This document shows positions 1-12,137 of a DNA stretch of 64,000 bases, piece after piece (the stretch's first letter is position 1; every line of letters starts with the position of its first letter). The translations under genes were made by a program, and so were the position numbers. The notes below the pieces were generated by a model. That model was not told where the DNA came from, searched no databases, and saw only the letters and a list, made by a program, of their open reading frames with translations. Source of the stretch: Promerops cafer (Eukaryota > Chordata > Aves > Passeriformes > Nectariniidae); assembly GCA_013398275.1 (NCBI GenBank), contig VZSE01006608.1:1486441-1550440 (forward strand). The letters run 5' to 3'.

Positions 1-3000
1 CTGCCTTCAGATTTTGGGGGTGCCCAGTTTGCCTGCTGGCGCCTCCCCAGCACCCGCAGCTGCCCCCTTTTGCTTATGTTCCCAGGGAGAGGTGGTGGGA
101 CAGACTGACGTGAGCCCTGGGCTGCCCGATGCTGATGTAAGCTCGTAGCAGCACAGCACTCTCTGGCCTCAAGGTGATTACTTTTCTGGCAGAAAGAGGA
201 TATTTAAGATTAATTCAGAACTCAAATGATTATTAGAGGTGTTGCAGTGAGATAGTGTTTGTGGGGAAAACTGGTACTTTTCAAAGTTATCACAGCACTA
301 AATGGAAGAGGAATCGCTGGCTTTATTGAGCAGCTCCTAGACTTCAGGCTTTCTTTTTTTTTTTTTTNTGTTTTTTTTTTTTTTTTTTTTTTTTTTTGGG
401 TATTTTTTTTAAGATTGGTTGTGACAATCCTAAGTAGGTCAGTGTATATTTCAAACATTTCACAAAATGCTAGAGCTCTTAAAGCCTGATTAGGAGAGGT
501 TATTAAATGCTTGCTTTCTGTGTTTGCTCCTTTGTTCAGTGCATCAGGTTTTAGTTCATGTTCTTTGTATCTTAATAGTGCTTTGTTGTTTGTGGAACAG
601 ACTGCAAATTATTTTTGCTAATGTTTTTTGAAAAGTCTAAGTGGCTTGGAATTTTTTTACTTTGTTTTTTTTTTGATGCAATGGCTTTTATTACTTGGCA
701 ACATTATATATAGAATGAAGCTTTCTCATTTCTATTTCATAATACTTTAATACTTTTTTAAAATGTCCATTAAGTATAATGATTTTGCTTTACTTAGTCC
801 CTATATTGGACTGCTGAGACTCATATAATCTTTTTCTTTCCCACTCATGAGTTCTGTTTTCCTTTTAGGGCATGGTTTGTCTTTAGAAGAAGGTGTTTAA
901 TGTCTGCTAGCCTTCTTTGCTCTTTTTCTCATACTGCCTTTTGGAGATGTAGAACTAGGGAGACCTATCAAACTGCTTTTGTGTTTGGGGGTTGGTTTTA
1001 TTTTTTTTCTCTTGCTGTGCTTTTAATCATGCCTTTCTTATATGATATCTTCATGAAGTGGCCTGCCACAAGCACATATTTTAGTATTTTATCACTCGGG
1101 CTTTCTTTTAGCTAACTTCTGTGTTCTTATGTAATTCCTCTCTTTAACAAGTAAAATGGGGATGGACTCTCTGCATGGGGCCAGGCATTTTGTTCAGTAT
1201 TGTGTTGAACAGCAACTACTACAGGTGGAGAGGAAGACTTGGGCTTGTCAAGGGAAGAGGGAATGCACTGTTCAAAGGGGAGGGGGATGAGAGGGAGAAA
1301 CAAGTGGCTGTAGAAAATACCAGGTTCAGGTTACTTTGAAAAATACAGGATAATTTAATCCTTGGGGAAAGGACAGAGAGACAGAAGAGAAACCAAAGGG
1401 GATGAGAAGAAAAGAAGTTGTTAAAGACACTGTATCCATGACAAAGTGGATGGACACTATATGGGAGCAATAGGAATAATATTCAGCCGTCCCTATTAAT
1501 ACCAAGCTCTCATAAGACTTTGATGCAAAGAGTAGGGCTCCCCCATAGTGGTAGTCCCTAATCTAAGCTTTAGATAACATGTCTGCAGACAACCTAATTT
1601 ATATTTGTCATGAATGGAGGTGCAAAAACTATTTAGTTGTAGAACCCTTAGTAAAGAGTTACTTACATTTGAATTTGCATCCCTGAGTGAAATGCTGTTG
1701 GTCTGACTCTAGAGCTGAAGGAACTCAGAGTCCTCTGGTGGTCTGAAAGCCTGTATAAGAAAAAAAATATGAGTAACATTTATACTTTCATAATATTTAT
1801 ACAGCTGTAAGAGTTTTACTTTACTTAAAAATTTCAGCAACTGCATGTTATCCAGAAATATTTCCATCAGCCTTTTGAACAACGAACTTAAGATCATGTG
1901 AATCTTAGCCCAAAGCCCATGCACATAACACATGTTGTATTGTGAGCTGATAGATCTGAACACCCGTTCCTTATTATTACCTTTATTTTTTCTTTCTGAA
2001 GAATATTTTCTTTGCTGCCTTAAGACTGATATGATAAGCAGATCAATTGCATCAATCTGTATTCCTGAAAGATAGGACAGACATATATTGTAGCTGCAGA
2101 TGTTATGAAAGTTTGACAAAAAATGTCTCATAACTTCTGCAGTGTTCAAGGTCATAGAAAAAAAAATTCTCACATACGGCAGGAACTTGGTTTTAACCTG
2201 TGAGTCATAAAATAGAAGCTGTAAAACAAGTCTGTGAAATATAGTAGAAGAATATTAGTTGTTTTCAACTGACAATTCATTTTGTAGGTACTGAAGTAGA
2301 CACAACTCTGTATCACCAGTCATTCCTTCAGAGAGAGAAAGTGTATGGTCAGCATAGACTAATGTCTTTTTATGTGGAAAGGTTTTTATTCCATTAGTAG
2401 AGTAGCTTGTTGAAATAATAAAATATGTACTCTTCACCTCTTATTTTCATTTCCTGATGTATGATAGCTTGAACTGCTGTTGAGGAAAATTTGCAGCAAA
2501 TGTTCTTCCTTGTTCTCATTTGATATAGTTCACACTCCATTAACATCCTGATAGAGAGAAGGACGTTACTGCCTAACTTTTTATTTTCTTGTACCTCTGA
2601 GATGACTTTGGGATACCATACTGCAACTGCAGAACATCACACAGATTTTAGATCATGTCAGTGCAGTGGGATGAATTCTGCAGTTAGACTCAAAATAAAT
2701 TTAATAATCATAATTTGAATTGTTTTGTTTAATTTTTTCATTAAACTACAGGTGAATCTATCCTATTGTGCACACATCTACTGAAGCACTCAGACTGTGA
2801 ATGCCACTCTTGTTCTGGCAAATTCTTTGGTTAAGCATATCTACAGCCCCTTGTTTAAAGGAAGTTATTTCACATTGGAAAAAAAATCACTTGTTCATGA
2901 CATTGAAATAGAAGCTGGTTTTTGTAAAACAGAATTTACTTTTTCTATTTCAGGTTGATTAATGCAGTTAAATACTATTTATTTTTCAGATGAAGCGTTC

Positions 3001-6000
3001 TTTTCCATGTGTCTGTAGTCATTTCTTCATCACAGATTATAAAAAAGTGGTGCTTGTATTTGAAAAATTGTCTCTTACACAGGTAGGACAAAACTAGACT
3101 CTATAAGTCATCTGATGGAGGGGAGATGCTGAATACAAGATCAGTTTGAATAGAAACAATTGTTAAAGAGGTAAAGATCTAAAGACAGATACCAAAGGAC
3201 CTGTCTGGGTGGAAAAGATAAGGTGGCATAGATCACCTTAATGAGTGTTTCAGCTGAAATTCAGAATTAAAGTGCCTAAAATTGGCACCAAGAAATGCTG
3301 AATGCTTTTCATTCTTTTTAACTGAAATGAAAATAGAACTTCTTTTGTCGTCTGACAGGGTTGCGTTTATCAATCTGAATACATGGCCTGTCAGAAACAA
3401 TAAGTATTTGCAGATTCCTTTGAGGTCACTGGGAGTTGAGGGATAAGCAACCTTTTAAATCTACCCTGAGTGTCTGTGACAGAGTGCATGAGCCTTGGGG
3501 CAGGTGGCACAAGGAAAGGGTTAATTAAACAAACCTCTACGGAGGGGCCGGCAGCTTATTCTTATCTGAGGTCTGCAGGGGTATTGGGTTGGATCTGTGA
3601 GTGTCTGTGACTCTCTCCAGTCTCTGTCAAGTGAAACAGAGGAAAGGGATTAAAATGAGGCTAGAAGATGCCTGGCTATTAACGGGAAGACTGAGATCAA
3701 GCAAACTCAGGCACAGCGGTGCCCTCGTTTGGAAGATCTTATTTAACTTAGTCTTTCAATTGGCATCACTCCGTTACAATAAGAAGGGGCTTGGTATCTG
3801 CAGAAAGGTGTTCCACAGCTTCACACTGGCCATCAGACTATACTTTATTGCTTTGATTCCTTTGTGATTTGTGTACTCTTAAGACCAGCTGCATGTGCTC
3901 AGAGGAGACTCGAACTGATGCTGTTCTAACCTACTACCCTTGTCCTGTTTTTAAACTGACTTTGTCACAGAGGCTGCAGACCAGAACCAAATTTTCTCCT
4001 TATCACCAGTTTTATTCCAAAGCAACATGTAAAAAGTGTTTTTTTATCTGTAAAACAAACCACAGAATAAGGCAAACCCCTTGGTGATGTACCTGTGCTA
4101 TTACAATGTTTGAGTGTGGGTAATGTAAGCAGGTTTTGCCCCACGGTGTGACTTCTGCAATACCTCAGCAATAAACAGTATTGGTAAGAATTGCTGGCTT
4201 CCAATAAGATTAAGAGAGGGGAAAATAAGGAGGCTGTAAGTTATATTTTGACTTTGTTAATAAATGTCTTAATTTCAATTTTTCTTAAAACAATCCTTCC
4301 TAGGATTTGTATTTTGGATTCCTAATGTCATTTTACAACAAGCAACTCTTAATTAGATTTCTGAGTCCTTAAAACCAGATACCAGTCTTTTTGGTAGACA
4401 CAACATGAGGTATTTTTTGCCTGTGATTTAAGCTGGATTTGAAGTTGATATATTTAAAGACTGACCTGAGCCATCCCTAGTGGGAATAAATCAGAAGGTT
4501 CTGATATGGGCTCTGTGTCAGATGGTGCTCAAGATCTCCTAATTGTGTAAATCAGAAGCCTTAGAAGTCTCATGCCAGCAGCCATGTGAAGAATTGCTGA
4601 GACTGTCTCAGCACCTCATGGGGCACTGTAGCTGTCGACTAACTGTTTTCTTGGCACCTTTCTAAATCTGCCCATCATGAAGTACTGTGTAGGGAGGAGA
4701 ATTCCTGCATCTGTCTTCTTGATTGTTTTTTGGTTCCTCTTTGGTTAGTTCAGAAAACCAAGATTTTGCAAACTTACTCTGTCTTGACTTGTGTCCGTTT
4801 TTCATCCTAATTTCTTAGAAAACAGCCAAACGTACTGCAGAAGTATGGCAGCCCCTCACTCAAGTGATAGGAAGGCAAAGATTTGTCACTGCACACAGCA
4901 TGTCCCAGGCTGTGTGCCATGAACTCAGGGAAACCACTCACAACATACTCTGTAAGTCCCTTGAAAGGCTGTGGAGATTGGGAAAAAAGCCTTTATTTGA
5001 CTTCAGGGTTGTGACTGAGCTGTTAGATGAGAATTTGGTTTCATCTTGGACTACAGGTAAGCTGCAATTTTTGTTAATATACAGACATTGTGTGAAACTT
5101 CTGAAGAAGATAATGGGTCATCCAGACACCTTTAACTGATGTAGGGCTTCTTCGTCATTATCTTAGATTTCTGTGCACTTCACAGGATTTCATAAGAAAT
5201 AGCAGGTGATGTCCTGATTTTTTAAAATAAACTGTGTGAAAGATCAGGAGGTGTGGCAGACCACCAATTTGAGCTGATTGCATCAAGTAAAACCTCAGTA
5301 CTTGTTATGGCAAATTCCATTCAATATATACAACACTACACTTGCTTTTTGTATGTCTGGAAATTTTACTTTTTCATATGTACCCATGAGGGAAAATAAG
5401 TTATTTGTGCTCTTTGACAGCCTCCTGTAGTTTTAACACTTGCAGCTAACTTACAGTTCATGTTTTCTTCATGATTTGAAATGTTTCATATTACTTCTGC
5501 TTCCTTGCTCTCCTTTTTGTTTTGTTTGTCTGCTGTAGGAAAAGTTCTTCCAGTTTTATCTGGTGTGATCTTTTAGGAAGCTTCAGTCTCTTAGTAAACA
5601 AAAAGCACTGAATTCTATTTGGATGAAAATTCTTTTTACTCTAATTTTTGTATAATGCATTCATTGCATTTTGACTCCTGGAATTTCTGAAATATGACAA
5701 ATATGATACTGTCCACAACAGTCCTTGACAGGTATCAAGCAAGCAGTCTCAAAGTGAACAGAACTCAAAACTCTAAGTTTTGAGTCCCTGCTAATGAAAT
5801 AATCCTGGGGAGGCATTCATCTCCATGAGAGCCTTTACTTCTTGTATCTTTCAGAACACCTCAAAAAGTATGCTGTTCTTACTGTACCAGTTCAAGTGAC
5901 TTTCACTTGCTTGCAAATCCCTGCCTGGAAGTTGACAAGCCCTTACTTGCTTCTGTCTGACCGTGTGTTTTCAGGAGTGACACTGTGTTGTGACTCACCC

Positions 6001-6689
6001 ATTCTGCACCAGACCCCCACGTGAGCAGTGTCGTCAGTTTTCATCAGAGCACTGGAATCAAAGTAGCCAAAGTTTGGCTCAAACCGAACATTACCTGTTT
6101 CCCCAACTTTCCCATACAGTATTTATTGTGCAAAAGGGTTTAAATGGCCATCTATGTAAGATGTTGCTGAGCAGCCACGTGGATTATGTCAAGCCACTAG
6201 GAAAATGACAATTTTTCATAAGATTAATAATGCTGAAAAAGGAAGCGCAGGCTTTGTGATTGAAGACAGCTGTTTAGTGGGGGAGCATAATCCTGGGGAC
6301 AGCTCGTAGGGGCTGAGCCTTGCTCTGGTTTTTCAGCATGGCCTCTATGCCAGTGGAACAGTGGCTGTGTTCTTGCCAAGCCATGGTGCTAAGCTTGCAG
6401 AGTGTTTCTATTATCAATATTATCCTAATGACCTGGTGAAAAGGAGAGGGTGCACGTGATTATCCCACAGGCACATGGGTTTTGTGCAGCATTCTGCATG
6501 TAGTGCCACAAACCATATCCAAATTGTTTCACTGTATTTTTGTGCAAATATGCATGTTTCATAAGAATAAATGAGTGACAGTGTTCATAATAATATTTTT
6601 CTCTTACATTTTTAATCTCTTACGTATAGTCTTGCATGATTTTCAATTTACTGCAGATTTACCAGTCTGGAGGAAAACTGGTGTCTTTG
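1..6689. other. Non-coding AT-rich sequence
   Basis: No gene can be supported here. Reading frames are short, and those above 100 codons (for example the minus-strand frame at 1,709-2,173) match no family that I know. The stretch contains a long T tract with an undetermined base near 360, and several segments flanked by good splice-site matches on both strands that are discussed as hypotheses in the findings. I see no clear repeat family before the CR1 piece that begins near 6,690. Confidence 0.6.
354..397. repeat. Poly-T tract with an ambiguous base
   Basis: The run is T7, then T7, an N at 368, TG, and then T27. Nothing coding follows from it: the lysine- or phenylalanine-rich frames across it are artefacts of the homopolymer. 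The length of the run is probably not reliable in the assembly. Confidence 0.9.
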
Positions 6690-6828
6690 TAGAATAGAGT
6701 GGACTATTTTCAGTTTGGAGGGACCCACAACGATCATCCAGTTTCAGGTGCCTGACCAATTCAGGGCTCACCAAAAGTTAAAACATTGTCCAAATGCCTC
6801 CTAAACACTGTCAGACTTGGGCCATCTA
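6690..6828 (-). mobile_element. CR1 LINE fragment, antisense, old
   Basis: On the + strand the order of motifs is the complement of a CR1 3' region: GGGACCCACAACGATCATCC, then a stretch like the usual 'attgtccaaatgcctcct', then 'aaacactgtcagacttggg'. These resemble the familiar bird CR1 3' untranslated sequence read backwards. The copy is short, diverged and 5'-truncated, and codes for nothing. The minus-strand frame at 6,761-6,958 lies inside it and is not a gene. The family call is from memory of the consensus. Confidence 0.7.
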
Positions 6829-8489
6829 ATCTTTTGTGGCTTTCTTTGAAGGTCAGGTGTGAGGTCTGGGTCTGACTTGGAGGAAGGAGAAAAGTAGATC
6901 TTGCTTTTAAGCAGTCAGCAGCTACCCTGTGAAGTATGGGTAATGTAAAACTTGACACTTACAAAGGCAACAACATACTTACGTATTGATTTGTTGTTGA
7001 AATGTTGCCCTCTGAGTGAGAGGAGGACAATGCTCCTCCTTCCTGCCCTAACCAACCTTGGATCTTGCATGCAGTTTTTAAGTCACATCAGGTTGTTGCA
7101 GCTGATTCCAAGGTAGGAAATTTGACAATGTATGTTATGCTTGCAGTTTAATTTGAGAAATAAGTAAATAATTTGCATTTGTTCTTGATTAGTTTCCCTT
7201 TTTTTCATTTGTTTGTTTTTTGTCTAACTTTAAAGTTTTAAATTTCTAACTTTATGACATGGTAATCATATTCACCACATTTTCACTAATGTCAGATATA
7301 TACCTATATATATATATGTATGCTTTGAAACCTTCTACTACATAGTTCAACAGGACATTTGTAAAACTTGCACAGTCTAACCACTGAACATACAAGGGTT
7401 CAAAGCACTTGTGCTTCTATGCTCCTGGCAAAATAAGAAAAGCTCTTGAATAAATTCTATAGAGAACTACTGTTTTAAGAAAGATTCTCTTGTGGTTCTA
7501 TGAAAAAAAATATTCCACATAGTACAGAAGCTGTAGCTAAGTTAATATGTTAGAGTTCCATTTTACATTTTCAAAAATCTACTCATTTTATGAGTTCTGG
7601 GTAACAGCTATTTCCTTCTCAATAACAATTTTTGTCTCACATTCAAAAACAAGTGCCTAAAAAAAGAAAGTTGGAAGACTTTGGAACAAAGTTCAAATCA
7701 CATCCTCAGCTTAAAAACCAGCCCCATCCACTGAAAAGCTAAAGCCACAAACACACAAAACTGTTTGTCACCTGGTATCTAAACCCAGGATAAGCTGTGT
7801 AGTAGGAGACTAATAGTAAAGTTCTCATTTAAAAATCTTTTTGAAATTACCCTAATATGCAATGGAAAATATGATCTTAGAAAAAATAGAAATACGGTCA
7901 TGTAAAATTAGTTTAAGTACAGTTTTATATGTAGTTTATAGGATATTGAAGTTCTTTTTTTAAACTGTGATTCACTTGATTTGACTATGCATAAGACTCT
8001 CATCTATTACCATTTTATCAGTTTCTGCACCAAAGAAGGAAAGCAGCAATCTCAAATAAATGTACCTAAAATGGACACCAAATAGTTTGTTCTCTTAATG
8101 AGAGGATTTATGCTTTTTCCTTAGTGCATAAAATTCGCTTCCTCTTTGTCTGTTCACATGTTTAAATTTACAGTCTAGCCTTGAAATAGCTCTGAAAACA
8201 CTGTAAAGAGCTTTTTCTGGACAGTGCTCTGTTGCTCATCCTCTCTCTACATCTCTCCTATAGCTTTCATGCTGATTATTGTACTATCTCCTTTAAATGC
8301 TTATTTCTTGGGTCACCTTTAGTTGAAATGAAGAAAACCATAATCATAACTGAGTCAAATGTCGAAATGAAAAAGTGGTTTGTCTGTATGCAGGGACAGC
8401 AGTGTCCTAGATCCCATGGACAGGGACACGGCCAAGAGGTTGAGAGGAGGAATCAGTGGCCCCTGCTTAGCCCCCATAAACCTCACGTA
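6829..8489. other. Non-coding AT-rich sequence
   Basis: There is no coding signal. A short AT dinucleotide run lies at about 7,295-7,321. A pyrimidine-rich splice-acceptor-like site ends at 8,263 and is followed by about 40 open codons, which is discussed in the findings as one member of a speculative exon series. No repeat family was recognised. Confidence 0.55.
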
Positions 8490-8660
8490 GACATGCCCAG
8501 CTCGGAGCGCTCCAGCGCAGGCCCGCCCCACAGGCCAGAGGGCCCCGAGGAGCAGCGGCCCTGCCGGGAGAGCTGCAGGAGGGGCTGCTCACATGGCTCA
8601 GAGGCACCTTGGGGCACCCTGCAGCCCCTCAGGTCACAGCGGCCGCGGCCTGTATGTGGG
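8490..8660. other. Short CpG- and GC-rich patch
   Basis: In otherwise AT-rich DNA, this stretch is dense in C and G and includes many CpG steps, with GCGGCCGC at about 8,638-8,645. It lies directly upstream of a CR1-like 3' segment and may be the 5' part of the same insertion, which would explain the GC content, or a small CpG island. The 190-codon + frame at 8,232-8,804 runs through it. That frame is best explained by the GC-rich composition and the repeat, not by a gene. Confidence 0.5.
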
Positions 8661-8870
8661 GAGAGACCAGAGACAACAGACGGAAAGTGGAATGGGGGAG
8701 ATTCAGAGGGGATATCAGGAAAAGCTTTTCCACCCGAGGAGGGTGAAGCAGCGGCACACTGGGAGGTCGTGCAGGCTTCATCCGTGGAGGCTTTCAAGGC
8801 CTGAGCAGCATGGTCTGACCTTGCATCTGCCCGTGTTAGCAGGAGGTTTTCCTAGGGGAAGGGCTTCCCA
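8661..8870 (+). mobile_element. CR1 LINE 3' fragment, sense
   Basis: The order of motifs follows a CR1 3' end: a GGGGGAGATTCAG-like 'gagattcagaggggatatc', then 'aggaaaagcttttccacc' in the position of the usual 'aggaagaaattctt', then 'gtggaggctttcaaggcctg', then 'cagcatggtctgacctt' and 'tagcaggaggttttcctag'. The copy is diverged, has no protein-coding potential, and its exact ends are uncertain. Assignment is by motif order recalled from avian CR1 consensus sequences. Confidence 0.65.
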
Positions 8871-11800
8871 CAGCTTCCATCTTGGTGCTCTGCTCTTCGG
8901 TGGGGATTCAAGTTAATTTCTTCTCCTCTGTGCCTTTAGCATCCCAGTTTCTTGCAAGGTCTCCTGCTACCCTGATCCCAAAGCCTTTTGCAGCTGTGAT
9001 GGTGAGAGGCAGGCTGCACTTCTGCAGGGCAGGCATTCCTGAATAATCTCCACGTATCTTTCACAATTCACTGTTCCTTTCTTTAAGAGTCCAAGTCCAG
9101 GTTATGTGTTATCTTAAAAGTTGCTTCAAAGCTTTGAAGTGTATATAGAGTGAACTTAAATGCAGAGACATGGGATATTTTCTTATCTTTTCTTCATGTG
9201 TTGCTGACATAACTGGCTAAAAACAAGTAACTTCCACAAAACAAAGAACATCTCTGGCATCTAACATGGTTCTGCCAACACTGGTACCATCAAAGATTTC
9301 TATTGCTTTTTACTGAGCTTGAAGTTAATGAAAATTTAATGAGTTGTAATTAAGGACTGAAGGAATTGAAGATGCTTTATCAAAGTTTCCAATTTTTGCT
9401 TGGTGAATAACAGTCATTGACAAATGCAAACATAATGATTTATCCTTTATCCTAATTGCTATTCTGTAAATGGAATGGGCATTTCTGCCGCAAATTAATA
9501 AAAGATTATTTTTGAGGGTTTAATTAACTGTTCTTTAAATTCTTCATTCATCTAAAATTAACCTTCTGTGACAATTATGCACCTTTATAAAAATTCCTTC
9601 TATCTCACATAATCTATAGAGGTACACACTGACTTGGCAACCTACTATTAGCTTGCAAAAGGGAAGATTTATAGCTGGAAAATGCTGTCTGCACCTGTTG
9701 TTTTTGCTGAACAAATCACCCTGAAGTACACCATCACTCCAGCCTGCCACTACATCATTTGTATTGCTAGGAAAGTGTTTTTTTCCACATCAGTATATAT
9801 TATTCAGAAATTAGTAAAACCACATAGTTACCCAAAGTCTAACTGGTATGTTTATGATTTTACTAGAGTCTTATGAATCATTGGTAAAATAACACACTTT
9901 GATTAATTAATAATATTAGCTATAAAGAAAAGTGTCTTAAATAAGGTCTCAGGGTGTGGTGGTTTTAACCTCTCACAGAGTAAATCTGAGATTTGTGCTT
10001 TGCAGATTGCATGTCTCCATTAGCACCCTATTGAAATTTGTCTTGTTCTTCATAGTAACCAAAATAAAAAGATTAGCCAATTATAAAGTTTCTGGAAATA
10101 ATGGATGGTAATCACAGCTGTGGTCAAAGAGACTCCAGGGGATCACATTTGTGTGTCACCTGAGCATAGATTTAAGTGAATTTTGTGCTGACTTCCTCTG
10201 GCCCCGAGGCTTGTTCATGACTGCTCTCCAGAGTGAAAGGAGGGATGAAGGGGTCCCTTCCCTAATGCTCTGTCAAGCATTTGGAAAGGGGAGTCAAAGC
10301 TGCTCCACAAAGAAAATCCTCAGGGCAGCTCCTTGGAATCATGAGAGCAGGTAGATGGACATATCTCTTGCGTTCCACAGCCCATTTCTGTAACAATTTA
10401 TCATCATATATTCTCACCTACTTAAAAATATGCCTAATGTGGTACAGCTGTGATAACGGGCAGACTTTCCCCCATTTTTTATTCTAACCTCTTTTGTCTT
10501 CTCTGACCCAAATTGCCTCTTTGTCTCCACCAGGTTCCCTCACCATCACATGTCCAGTGCACCTCGTGGGTGATACTAGGCTGCAAACTGCAAGGCTTCC
10601 TTTTTTGACAGGCTTTGTAGTATATTTAGGACAGTGAAACTTGATGCCCTATTGAATAAATGAAGACAACCACCAAAGAAGCAACTCTAATTGCAAAGTC
10701 TAGTGGCTGAGCTAGAGGTGGAACCAAGGCTGATGTAGACTATAACAGCTGCAGTAAAATAAGTCACTGTTCACAAAAGAATTATAGGATTAAATCCTGA
10801 ATCTGGACCAGACTCTTGTTATATGGTTAGGTTCCACCAAATTAAAATTACCTGCGCAATTACCTTTGCGTGTAGAACACTAAATAGGTGGCTTTAATAA
10901 CTAGAATGAAATTGTTGTTATTAAGGGATATGTGACTGTGATCTTATTAGCTGCAAAATAGACTGAAAGAGAGGTAGTCACTGCTGGTGGAAGAAGATGG
11001 CTAATTTGTTTGTGCTGTAGAAAACTGTGGAGAGCTTGGAAGGAAAAGTTTAGGCTGAAAATGTCCAAAAACATGGTTAATCAAAGAAATATTCTTCCTT
11101 TTTTTTTTCTGTTTTCATGTAATAGTGCTCTTCAGAAGTATTAAGGTGTGTGTCATACTTGGCAGGTGATTGGTAATGGGATTATTTTATTCAGTGGAAG
11201 ACATCACTTTATGTGAAATATACATTAAGGTCTCATTTTTAGACCTGAAAAGTGTTACTTGCTTAAAGCTACCTTTATGGTCACTGCCTCCATTTTTCAC
11301 CATGTTTTACAGCTGTTAGCATTGCAGAGTTGTTATATTTAAAGGAGAAGGCAGTAGTTTTCCTTAGGTTTATACATTATCTGGGAGTTATTTGAATTCC
11401 CAATTGCAAAACTTAATTTTGACATGAGAGTAAATAATTTACAAACTTGTCTTTAAAGTCCAGCAAAGATTTAAAATATCCATTTAATTCTAATGTTAAA
11501 TATGGAAGTTGCTCTCATCCTATTTTTCCCCTTCAAGGAGTCTTTATTGAGGTAAGAAACCTGATTTTTTGATCCAAGTTATTCCAGTCTTTCCCCCTAC
11601 AGACCTTTTCATTGAAAGGCGTTTTAAGGACCATTAAAATGAGGGACATCATGAAGGCTTGCTCTCAGAATTTGTAACATTAATTTTTTATAGCTTCTGA
11701 ATTATTCTGTTTATTTTATGGTTCATATAATAACATGGTAGATGTGGTGGTTGCATTTCAGTGGAAGGAATTCAGGTCAGACTTACTGAAATCTCCCTAA

Positions 11801-11987
11801 TAGCAGACTGGTGCACATTCAGAGAATTGGAGGCTTCAGCAGAGGGGAATTACTGTTCTTCTTCTCCTTCTTTTCACCTATTTTATTTCTGTCTCACTTT
11901 GCATTTGTTTTTAAGTGCATGCCAGTCTGTTCTTTATGTGGCAATCCTTATAACATCAGTGTTATTTTAACGCTTTGGGATCAAACA

Positions 11988-12137
11988 GGAACATATAGAA
12001 GTCAAAGTTTTACTTTATTTGATTAATGCATTAGTACAAATGAAACAACTTTGAACTAAGACTCTATGTTTTTTACATCTTTTAGTCATTACAGCAAACC
12101 AGTCTAGCATCAAGAACAGTCAGATCAGAGAACACTT
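11988..12137. repeat. Dispersed repeat, copy 1
   Basis: This segment aligns without any gap to 14,653-14,802. My hand count gives 109 identical positions of 150 (about 73%). Shared blocks include GAACATATAG near the start, ATTTGATTAA, CTTTTAGT, CAAGAACAG and AGAACACTT near the end. It is not CR1. It could be an old SINE-like repeat family or a local duplication. No long open frame is shared on either strand: on the minus strand both copies start open but reach a stop (TAA) after roughly 20 codons. Confidence 0.7.

Noticed and set aside
222..489. Lysine-rich and phenylalanine-rich frames
   Set aside because: They are artefacts of the T homopolymer with an undetermined base.
4159..4234. Plus-strand segment ending in GTAAGT with an acceptor-like CTCAG
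   Set aside because: It is open only in a phase that does not fit the neighbouring candidate segments, the acceptor is weak, and the peptide is unremarkable.
5455..5532. Minus-strand segment with excellent acceptor (TTTTCCTACAG) and donor (GTAAGTTAGC)
   Set aside because: All three frames contain stops. It is a useful reminder that convincing splice-site pairs occur by chance here, which weakens the exon series in the findings.
6761..6958. 65-codon minus-strand frame
   Set aside because: It mostly overlaps the antisense CR1 fragment.
8232..8804. 190-codon + strand frame
   Set aside because: Its second two thirds run through a GC-rich patch and a CR1-like 3' segment, so the frame is open because of composition and repeat sequence, not as one protein.
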